The notes under the pieces were generated by a model, which was not told the origin of the DNA, searched no databases, and saw nothing but the letters and a program-made list of their open reading frames with translations. DNA of 6,261 nucleotides. It comes from Alphaproteobacteria bacterium (GTDB taxonomy: Bacteria; Pseudomonadota; Alphaproteobacteria; JAJFFI01). Location of the stretch: NCBI GenBank assembly GCA_021776755.1, contig JAJFFI010000114.1, positions 1 to 6,261 of the forward strand, given 5' to 3'. Below are positions 1-5,138 of this stretch, piece by piece (the first letter of the stretch is position 1; the number at the start of each line of letters is the position of its first letter). The translations under genes were made by a program, and so were the position numbers.

Positions 1-347
1 ACCCGCGCCCGTCCGTGGCTCCCTTTCATCAACAGCGTCCCGTCCCACCACGCCTCGACATCGAAGGTGATCCGGGCGTGTCTCGCAGCCGTCACGCGGA
101 CCCTGGCCAGCAGTTCGGCACCCACGGGCGCTGCCCCCAGATGCTCGACGTTGACCATCGTGCCGACAGTGGTCTCACCTTCGTCGAGAAACTCCTCGAT
201 GCCGAAATGACAGGCCATCTCGAGAAAGCCGATCAGGTGCGGCGTCGAGACAACATGAACGCCCGGGTTACCCACGTCGTTTGCCGTGTGTTTCGGCTGC
301 ACCGTCTCGCGGTCTTCGGCCTCGTGTCCGATCGGGATCTCCGCCAT
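1..347 (-). CDS. FlK-like hot-dog thioesterase (C-terminus cut by window edge)
   Basis: A probable cytoplasmic acyl-CoA thioesterase of the fluoroacetyl-CoA thioesterase (FlK) family; 115 complete codons are visible. The segments TPHLIGFLEMAC (35-46), TVGTMVNVEHLGAAPVG (60-76) and GSHGRA (109-114) align with FlK from memory. The catalytic set falls at matching spacings: Thr35, Glu43, Gly62, His69 and Arg113 correspond to FlK Thr42, Glu50, Gly69, His76 and Arg120. Family members are about 130-140 residues, so some 15-25 residues probably lie beyond the left edge. The ATG at 347 is 5 bases after the stop of the quinone oxidoreductase gene. It has no good Shine-Dalgarno sequence, so translation by coupling is likely. 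The two Phe residues that form the substrate lid in FlK are Gly26 and Gly29 here, so fluoroacetyl-CoA is not the expected substrate. The fold assignment is strong; the true substrate is unknown. Confidence 0.85.
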   Translation of the reverse strand, partial: MAEIPIGHEAEDRETVQPKHTANDVGNPGVHVVSTPHLIGFLEMACHFGIEEFLDEGETTVGTMVNVEHLGAAPVGAELLARVRVTAARHARITFDVEAWWDGTLLMKGSHGRAR

Positions 348-352
348 CGCGT

Positions 353-1345
353 TTATTCGAACGGCATCAGGACGGTGGAGCCGGTCGTGCGCCGCTCCTC
401 GATCGCTCGGTGCGCCTCTCCGATTTCGCGCAACGGGTATGTGTGGTTGACCGCGACCTTGATCCCGCCCTCCAGCACGGTGTCCAGGAGATCCTTGGCG
501 CCGGCCGCGTAATCGTCGATGTCCGCCATATAGTGCATGATCGCGGGCCGGGTCACGAATAGCGAACCCCGCCGGCCGAGGTCGATCACGTCCACCGGAT
601 CCGGCACACCCGAGGCATGGCCGTAGCTCGCGAGAATACCCATCGGGCGCAGGCAGTCGAGGGACCGCTCGAAGGTATCCTTGCCGATCGACTCGTAGAC
701 CACCGGCACGCCCTTGCCGTCGGTAAGCTCCATTGCCGTCTTCACGAAATCGCCTTCGGTGTGGATCACCGGATGATCGCAGCCATTGGCGCGGGCAAGT
801 TCCGCTTTCGCTTCCGAACTGCAGGTGCCCACGACCGTGCCGCCGATATGCTTGATCCACTGACACAGGATCAACCCCATGCCACCGGCCGCCGCATGCA
901 CGACAACGACATCTCCAGGCTGGACGGCGTAGGTCCGGCGCAGGAGATATTGGGCGGTCAGGCCCTTCAGCATCATGCCGGCGGCCTGCACGTCGTCGAT
1001 TTCGTCGGGCAGTTTCACGACGCGATTGGCCGGAAACGTGCGGCTCTGACTGTAGGCGCCATGGGGCGGGTAGGCGTAACCAACCCGGTCGCCTTCCTTG
1101 ACGCTGGCGACGCCCTCGCCGACCGCTTCGATCACCCCAGCCGCCTCGAACCCCAGAACGATCGGCAGCTCTGGCACTGCCCAAGGATGCGGTATGCCGC
1201 GCCGGTGATAGGTGTCCACATAGTTCACGCCGACAGCACCGTGGCGGATCCTCACTTCGCCTGCTCCGGGATCGCCTGCGGGCCATTCTTCCCATTTGAA
1301 GACGTCGGGTGTGCCCTTTTCGTGGATGACGGCGGCCATATTCAT
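353..1345 (-). CDS. qorA: NADPH:quinone oxidoreductase, QOR type (zinc-free MDR)
   Basis: A complete 330-residue medium-chain dehydrogenase/reductase of the zinc-independent quinone oxidoreductase group. It would use NADPH to reduce quinones or reactive enones in the cytoplasm. It resembles E. coli QOR along its whole length. Visible motifs are VNYVDTYHRRG (40-50, the QOR N-x-x-D-T-Y signature), the GroES-like N-domain ending in GDRVGYAYP, KGLTAQYLLRRTY (127-139), the nucleotide-binding AAAGGMG (151-157), and later ERSLDCLRP, GSLFVTRP and a C-terminal TTGSTVLMP. There is no catalytic or structural zinc cluster. The start at 1345 is supported by a Shine-Dalgarno sequence 7 bases upstream. It leads a minus-strand pair with the FlK-like thioesterase and is divergent from the FAH-family gene. 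The family is clear. Orthology to E. coli qorA, and hence the physiological substrate, is less certain. Confidence 0.93.
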   Translation of the reverse strand: MNMAAVIHEKGTPDVFKWEEWPAGDPGAGEVRIRHGAVGVNYVDTYHRRGIPHPWAVPELPIVLGFEAAGVIEAVGEGVASVKEGDRVGYAYPPHGAYSQSRTFPANRVVKLPDEIDDVQAAGMMLKGLTAQYLLRRTYAVQPGDVVVVHAAAGGMGLILCQWIKHIGGTVVGTCSSEAKAELARANGCDHPVIHTEGDFVKTAMELTDGKGVPVVYESIGKDTFERSLDCLRPMGILASYGHASGVPDPVDVIDLGRRGSLFVTRPAIMHYMADIDDYAAGAKDLLDTVLEGGIKVAVNHTYPLREIGEAHRAIEERRTTGSTVLMPFE

Positions 1346-1352
1346 TGCAGTG

Positions 1353-1360
1353 TCTCCTTT
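1353..1360 (-). promoter_or_regulatory. Shine-Dalgarno site of the quinone oxidoreductase gene
   Basis: On the minus strand this reads AAAGGAGA, 7 bases before the ATG at 1345. It is the strongest ribosome binding site in the window. It favours this ATG over the second in-frame ATG two codons later (1339). Confidence 0.8.
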
Positions 1361-1375
1361 CGTGAGTGCCGACCT

Positions 1376-1392
1376 AAACCTGTATCAGGTTT
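1376..1392. promoter_or_regulatory. Perfect palindrome, candidate operator in the divergent promoter region
   Basis: The sequence AAACCTG-TAT-CAGGTTT has perfect 7-base arms around a 3-base centre. Beyond one mismatch on each side, a further CC/GG pair extends the symmetry. It lies 31 bases upstream of the quinone oxidoreductase start and 85 bases upstream of the FAH-family start, where a dimeric repressor or activator controlling both directions would bind. It is AT-richer than its surroundings. No regulator gene lies in the window, and I could not place convincing -35/-10 boxes around it. The operator role is therefore an inference from symmetry and position. Confidence 0.45.
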
Positions 1393-1414
1393 CGGCCCGC
1401 GGCAAGTCTTGCGC

Positions 1415-1469
1415 CTCCCGGTCCCTGGTGTACTGTCCGCGCAGTCGGTATTTGGGGTCGGACCGGGAG
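1415..1469 (+). promoter_or_regulatory. Inverted repeat able to sequester the FAH-gene ribosome binding site
   Basis: CTCCCGGTCC (1415-1424) and GGACCGGGAG (1460-1469) are perfect 10-base complements with 35 bases between them. The right arm contains GGGAG (1465-1469), the Shine-Dalgarno sequence of the gene starting at 1477. In RNA the left arm would act as an anti-Shine-Dalgarno sequence. The intervening segment can form a smaller stem of ACTG (1432-1435) with CAGT (1442-1445). The complementarity is seen directly. That it folds in a real transcript and controls translation is inferred, and it requires transcription to start upstream of about 1415. Confidence 0.45.
1465..1469 (+). promoter_or_regulatory. 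Shine-Dalgarno site of the FAH-family gene
   Basis: GGGAG lies 7 bases before the ATG at 1477 and fixes that start. It forms the 3' end of the right arm of the 10-base inverted repeat at 1415-1469. Confidence 0.65.
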
Positions 1470-1476
1470 CGAGCAG

Positions 1477-2343
1477 ATGCGGTTGCTGAGTTACGCGGAT
1501 GACGGCGGCGAAGGGCTTGCCGTCGTGCGGGGCGAGGATTTGATCGACGTCGGCGAAGGTGCCCCGGAAATCCCGGCCGACCTGATGACGATCCTCGCAG
1601 AAGACCTCCTCGCTGATCTGGAGGCCGCGATCAACCGGGCCGGGCGAAAGGCGCTGATCGATCCGGAGTCGATCGAATTTCTGCCCCCCATTGAGTTTCC
1701 CGGAAAAATCCTCTGTGTCGGCCTGAACTACATCGATCATGCGTCCGAAGGCAGTTTCGAGCGCCCCGAATATCCGGTGATCTTCCCGCGCTATTCGACA
1801 TCACTTGTCGGACATGAAGGCCCCATCCTGCGGCCTGCCGCCTCCGAACAACTCGACTATGAGGCCGAACTTGTCGTCATCATCGGCAAGGAAGGCAGGC
1901 ACATCCCGAAGGCAGAAGCGCTCAACTATGTCGCCGGCTATTCGGTGTTCAACGACGCGACCCTGCGGGACTATCAGTTCAAGAGTCCGCAGTGGACGAT
2001 GGGCAAGAACTTCGACGCGACCGGCGCTTTCGGCCCGCATTTCGTTTCCGCCGACGAAGTGCCGCCCGGCGGCAAGGGCCTGCGGGTCACAACGAAACTG
2101 AACGGCAAGACGCTGCAGGACGGCAATACCAAGGATATGATCTTCCCGGTCGACGAACTGATCGCCGTGATTTCCGAAGTTATGACGCTTGAGCCCGGGG
2201 ACATTATCGTCTCGGGCACGCCGGCCGGCGTCGGCGCATTCCGCAAGCCGCCCATCTGGATGAAAGATGGTGATATCTGCGAGATCGAGATCGAGGGCGT
2301 CGGGCTGCTGCGAAATCCGGTTCTCGACGATTCGGTGGACTAG
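1477..2343 (+). CDS. Fumarylacetoacetate hydrolase (FAH) family protein
   Basis: A complete 288-residue cytoplasmic, metal-dependent enzyme of the FAH superfamily. Members hydrolyse C-C bonds in, decarboxylate or isomerise 2-oxo acids at the end of aromatic or sugar-acid breakdown. The N-terminal 70 residues are the variable lead-in domain. The core starts at CVGLNYIDHA (80-89). LDYEAELVVIIGK (126-138) carries the metal ligands Glu129 and Glu131, and the third ligand is Asp160 in VFNDATLRDYQ. GKNFDATGAFGP (176-187) and GDIIVSGTPAGVG (241-253) complete the signature. The length is normal for the FAHD1/fumarylpyruvate hydrolase/HpcE-like group. A CoA-transferase gene follows 8 bases later, so the two probably form an operon. 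The family does not fix the substrate: oxaloacetate decarboxylase, acylpyruvase, and 2-keto-3-deoxy sugar-acid dehydratase or hydrolase activities all occur among such proteins. Confidence 0.94.
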   Translation: MRLLSYADDGGEGLAVVRGEDLIDVGEGAPEIPADLMTILAEDLLADLEAAINRAGRKALIDPESIEFLPPIEFPGKILCVGLNYIDHASEGSFERPEYPVIFPRYSTSLVGHEGPILRPAASEQLDYEAELVVIIGKEGRHIPKAEALNYVAGYSVFNDATLRDYQFKSPQWTMGKNFDATGAFGPHFVSADEVPPGGKGLRVTTKLNGKTLQDGNTKDMIFPVDELIAVISEVMTLEPGDIIVSGTPAGVGAFRKPPIWMKDGDICEIEIEGVGLLRNPVLDDSVD

Positions 2344-2348
2344 GAAGG
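2343..2348 (+). promoter_or_regulatory. Shine-Dalgarno site of the CoA-transferase gene
   Basis: GGAAGG overlaps the last base of the FAH-family stop codon. It lies 3 bases from the ATG at 2352 and 6 bases from the ATG at 2355. The spacing slightly favours the second ATG as the real start. Confidence 0.55.
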
Positions 2349-2351
2349 GGC

Positions 2352-3521
2352 ATGATGGGCAACACTCCCCGCCCCGGCCCGCTTACGGGCCTTGTCGTCG
2401 TCGATTTGTCGCGCGTGCTCGCGGGCCCCTACTGCACCATGGTGCTGCACGATCTGGGAGCACGGGTCATCAAGGTCGAACCGCCCGGGGCGGGCGACGA
2501 CGCACGAGGTTTCGGCCCGTTCATGAACGGCAAGTCGGCGTATTTCATGTCGCTCAACCGCGGCAAGGAAAGCATTGCCCTCGATCTCAAGGCCGACGGC
2601 GACCGCGCGATCTTCGAGACCCTGCTCGACCGTGCCGATGTGCTGGTCGAGAATTACCGGGCCGGCGTCATGGAAAAGCTCGGCTACGGCTGGAAGACCG
2701 TGCATGCGCGCTGGCCGCGCCTCGTCTACGCGTCGGTCTCGGGCTTCGGGCAGACCGGCCCCTATGCGCACCGTCCGGCATACGACATGGTGGTCCAGGG
2801 CATGGGCGGGATCATGAGCATCACCGGCCATCCCGGCGGCCCGCCCACCCGGGTCGGTACCTCGGTCGGCGACATTACCGCGGGGCTCTTCGCGGTGGTC
2901 GGCATCAATGCGGCCCTCCATGCGCGCGCCGCCTCGGGAGCCGGCAGCCAGGTCGATGTCGCCATGCTCGACGGCCAGATTGCGATCCTCGAGAACGCCA
3001 TCGCGCGCTTTACAGCACTCGGCGAAATCCCCGGCCCGCTCGGCGCCCGGCACCCGTCGATCACGCCCTTCGAGGCCTTCGAGACCGCCGACGGTCACCT
3101 GATCGCGGCGGCCGGTAATCAGACACTGTTCGCCAAACTCGCGGACGCGCTCGGGCGGCCCGAGCTTGCGAACGACCCGCGATTTGCAACCAATGACAGC
3201 CGGACCGAAAACCAGCCGGCATTGAAAGACATCCTCGAGGAAATCTTCCGCACCCGCCCGACGGACCATTGGCTCGATCACCTTGGTGAGGCCGGGGTCC
3301 CCTGCGGCCCGATCAATGATGTCGGGGAGGCGCTCAGCGACCCCCAGGTCATCGCCCGCAACATGGTCGCCACGCTGACCGATCCGGTCGCGGGTGATGT
3401 GCTGATGGCCGGCAATCCGATCAAGATGACCGGTCTTCCCGACGACACCGCAAAGCCGCCGGTTCCGGATCTCGACGCCGACCGGGCCGCGATTCTCGAC
3501 TGGCTGGCCAAGGAGGCCTGA
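2352..3521 (+). CDS. CaiB/BaiF family (class III) CoA-transferase
   Basis: A complete protein of 389 residues, or 388 if the adjacent ATG at 2355 is used. It is a class III CoA-transferase that moves CoA from a donor thioester to a carboxylic acid through an aspartyl-CoA anhydride intermediate. Such enzymes usually form interlocked dimers in the cytoplasm. Visible motifs are DLSRVLAGPYCT (18-29), ARVIKVEPPGAGDDAR (37-52), NRGKESIALDLK (69-80), LVENYRAGVMEKLG (98-111), SVSGFGQTGPY (128-138), and GTSVGDITAGLF (169-180) with the expected catalytic Asp174. The C-terminal half has the usual FxxxDGHLIxAAGNQ region. The length is typical for the family. Pairing with an FAH-family hydrolase suggests activation or recycling of a carboxylic acid in one catabolic route. 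Formyl-CoA, succinyl-CoA:acid, carnitine and racemase-like members cannot be told apart by eye. Confidence 0.94.
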   Translation: MMGNTPRPGPLTGLVVVDLSRVLAGPYCTMVLHDLGARVIKVEPPGAGDDARGFGPFMNGKSAYFMSLNRGKESIALDLKADGDRAIFETLLDRADVLVENYRAGVMEKLGYGWKTVHARWPRLVYASVSGFGQTGPYAHRPAYDMVVQGMGGIMSITGHPGGPPTRVGTSVGDITAGLFAVVGINAALHARAASGAGSQVDVAMLDGQIAILENAIARFTALGEIPGPLGARHPSITPFEAFETADGHLIAAAGNQTLFAKLADALGRPELANDPRFATNDSRTENQPALKDILEEIFRTRPTDHWLDHLGEAGVPCGPINDVGEALSDPQVIARNMVATLTDPVAGDVLMAGNPIKMTGLPDDTAKPPVPDLDADRAAILDWLAKEA

Positions 3522-3549
3522 CTCACTCCTCATTTTCGCCGTGATGGAT

Positions 3550-3602
3550 GTTCAGGCTCCTCATGGGATACAATCGCATCTGTTATCACTACTCGCCTGA
3601 AC
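3550..3602 (+). repeat. Inverted repeat directly before the ClpP-like gene
   Basis: GTTCAGGC (3550-3557) and GCCTGAAC (3595-3602) are perfect complements with 37 bases between them. They end 3 bases before the ATG at 3606. A smaller stem fits inside: GATA plus CA (3567-3572) pairs with TG plus TATC (3581-3582, 3584-3587), with one bulged T and an 8-base loop. No T-run follows, so it does not look like a terminator for the CoA-transferase gene. An 8-base match over this span can arise by chance, so a role in the leader RNA is only a possibility. Confidence 0.3.
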
Positions 3603-3605
3603 CAA

Positions 3606-4244
3606 ATGCCCCTTCGCAATACCCTGATCACTGTCTTTCTGATCATGGGTTCGTTCGCCAATGGGCCGGCGAGTGCACAACCTCCGCACTCCGACGAAAC
3701 CGAAGGCGAGCGGTCGGTGGAGCGCTGGGACCGGGAACGGGCGGCGCGTTATCGCATTGAAATCCTGGAGGATGGCACCCGGGTGTCGCTTACGGGCAGC
3801 ATCGAGTTCGGCACGACGGAGGCCATGCGAACCGTGCTCGAAAAGCATCCGGACGTGCGGGTGCTGGTTCTTGAAAGCATTGGCGGACACATCTACGAAG
3901 CCCGCGGCATTGCCAAACTCGCAATCAGGCGCGGCCTCGACACACTGGTTCTCGGGACCTGCGCATCCGCCTGTACCACCGCCTTCATGGGCGGGAAGGT
4001 CCGCAAGATCGGCCCGGCCGGGCGTCTTGGTTTCCATCAGTACGGATGGGTCGCAGCCTACAACTCGCCGTTCAACAATCTCAAGGAAGAGCAGGAAACC
4101 GACAGGCGCTTCTATGCCGGCCGCGGCGTCGCCCAGAAATTTCTCGCCCGGATCTTCGAGGCCCCCCACAGCCAGATCTGGTTTCCGATGACCACGCAAC
4201 TGATCGACGCTGGCGTGGTGCACCGGGTCACCCACGGCAACTGA
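3606..4244 (+). CDS. Exported ClpP/crotonase-fold protein (COG3904-like)
   Basis: A complete 212-residue protein whose biochemical role is unknown. Residues 1-24 look like a Sec signal peptide: MPLRNT, a hydrophobic stretch LITVFLIMGSFA, then ASA before Gln25. The mature part would act in the periplasm. The core resembles the predicted periplasmic ClpP-like group. VLVLESIGGHIYEA (86-99) matches the ClpP strand and oxyanion-loop region. CASACT (119-124) places Ser121 where the ClpP nucleophile sits, and GFHQY (142-146) gives His144, 23 residues on against 25 in ClpP. The segment MTTQLIDAGVV (195-205) matches the terminal helix of the fold. The acidic third catalytic residue is not obvious. Cys119 and Cys123 flank the serine and could form a disulfide. 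There is no clear Shine-Dalgarno sequence before the ATG, and no other ATG, GTG or TTG start was found in the nearby upstream codons. It stands alone, 84 bases after the CoA-transferase gene, and may be unrelated to it. Confidence 0.85.
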   Translation: MPLRNTLITVFLIMGSFANGPASAQPPHSDETEGERSVERWDRERAARYRIEILEDGTRVSLTGSIEFGTTEAMRTVLEKHPDVRVLVLESIGGHIYEARGIAKLAIRRGLDTLVLGTCASACTTAFMGGKVRKIGPAGRLGFHQYGWVAAYNSPFNNLKEEQETDRRFYAGRGVAQKFLARIFEAPHSQIWFPMTTQLIDAGVVHRVTHGN

Positions 4245-4274
4245 ATTTCGTAAAGCGAATGGTCCGGGATGGTA

Positions 4275-4297
4275 GGCGCCCCGCGTGCAAGGGCGTC
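4275..4297 (+). terminator. Possible weak hairpin between convergent genes
   Basis: GGCGCCC (4275-4281) can pair with GGGCGTC (4291-4297) as a 7-base stem with one G-U pair and a 9-base loop. It is followed on the plus strand by the pyrimidine-rich AGGTCTTCTT rather than a true T-run. It lies 30 bases after the ClpP-like gene, and its right arm overlaps the stop codon of the opposing epimerase-like gene. This is the only terminator-like structure I can see between the two converging genes, and it is a poor one. Confidence 0.2.
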
Positions 4298-5138
4298 AGG
4301 TCTTCTTGCTATCATCCACGATGTTCATGGTCGCAAGGCCGCTGTTTCCAAGCTCGACCGCGGCGAACGGGCCGCCGAGGCAGCGGTGTTTCGGATCGCT
4401 GTGATCGAGGGCCGGCGTCTCGGCGAGGATTTCGCCGGCAAATTGCTCCGCGTTATCCTTCGGGCGGTAACCGAGAAAGCTCGCCTTCGCGTTGTCCACC
4501 GGCACGCGGTCGTTGGCCGACACGCCATAGACGACTGTAAACCCGGTGACCGGCGTCGAGATTGACCGCTCGACCAGCTGGATCAGGTCGTCGTAGGACA
4601 GCCAGGTGCCGAGCGCCCGCGCATTGGTGACCTGCGCACAGGAGAGGATGCGCAGGCACACCGACTCGACCCCGCGCTTGTCCCAGTAGAGGCTCGCCAG
4701 ATCCTCGGCGAAACACTTGGCGAGCCCGTAGAACGTGTCCGGGCGGTGCGGCGCGTCGGTGCCGACAAACGCGGTGCGCGAATGCATGCCGACCGCGTGG
4801 ATGGAACTGGCATAGACGACCCGTCGTACACCTTTCCGGTACGCCGCTTCCCAGACGTTGTAGGCGCCGATGAAATTGGGCCCGAGAAGCGTCTCGAAGG
4901 GCGCCTCATCGCCATAGGCGCCGAAATGCACCACCATGTCCGCGCCCTCGAGTACGTCCTCCATCTCCTTGAGACTCGTGAGGTCCGCCCGGACATAGCT
5001 CTCGCCCGGATAGAGGTTGCCAACGCCGTCGGCGAGATCGGTCGAGACCATCGCCTCCGCCATTTTCGAGATGGGCTCGCGCAGATAGGAGCCGAGCCGG
5101 CCTGCCGCCCCGGTGAGAACGATCTTCTTGAGTTTCAT
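4296..5138 (-). CDS. NAD-dependent SDR, uronate dehydrogenase-like
   Basis: A complete 280-residue short-chain dehydrogenase of the extended (epimerase/dehydratase) type. It would oxidise a sugar acid or similar polyol with NAD in the cytoplasm. The Rossmann motif TGAAGRLG is at 9-16. Asp34, at the end of the second strand, favours NAD over NADP. The catalytic residues are in ASSIHAVG (110-117) and YGLAK (Tyr137, Lys141). The whole protein follows Agrobacterium uronate dehydrogenase as I recall it, notably the stretches around KCFAEDLASLY, TWLSYDD, VSANDRVPVDN and GYRPKDNAEQF. Two residues said to contact the uronate differ, so the substrate may not be a uronate. The start at 5138 is chosen because the Rossmann strand begins there. 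The ATG overlaps the upstream gene's stop as ATGA, with AAGG about 8 bases before it. The frame stays open upstream only within the neighbouring gene. Confidence 0.9.
   Translation of the reverse strand: MKLKKIVLTGAAGRLGSYLREPISKMAEAMVSTDLADGVGNLYPGESYVRADLTSLKEMEDVLEGADMVVHFGAYGDEAPFETLLGPNFIGAYNVWEAAYRKGVRRVVYASSIHAVGMHSRTAFVGTDAPHRPDTFYGLAKCFAEDLASLYWDKRGVESVCLRILSCAQVTNARALGTWLSYDDLIQLVERSISTPVTGFTVVYGVSANDRVPVDNAKASFLGYRPKDNAEQFAGEILAETPALDHSDPKHRCLGGPFAAVELGNSGLATMNIVDDSKKT

Noticed and set aside
1376..1392. A MerR-type promoter with the palindrome lying between -35 and -10 boxes at 19-base spacing
   Set aside because: On both strands the sequence where the -10 box should fall is GC-rich or far from consensus. 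The palindrome is kept only as a generic operator candidate.
1429..1434. TGTACT as a -10 box for the FAH-family gene
   Set aside because: The nearest TTG-type -35 (TTGCGC at 1409) leaves only 14 bases of spacing. A start here would also remove the left arm of the inverted repeat from the transcript. The evidence is too weak to call either way.
617..1489. A 290-codon plus-strand open frame opposite the quinone oxidoreductase gene, running into the intergenic region
   Set aside because: No family resemblance, and it is opposite a gene with clear full-length similarity to QOR. It also runs through the palindrome and the start of the FAH-family gene in another frame.
2340..3533. A 397-codon open frame on the minus strand opposite the whole CoA-transferase gene
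   Set aside because: The protein has no recognisable domain and is rich in Arg, Gly and Ala. Long antisense open frames are expected opposite GC-rich genes. The plus-strand frame carries every family motif.
3569..3574. TACAAT as a -10 promoter box for the ClpP-like gene
   Set aside because: It resembles a -10 box, but no acceptable -35 box lies 16-18 bases upstream. Such hexamers are common by chance, so it is not listed as a promoter.
4247..4259. TTCG/CGAA hairpin right after the ClpP-like stop codon as a terminator
   Set aside because: The stem is only 4 base pairs and no T-run follows.
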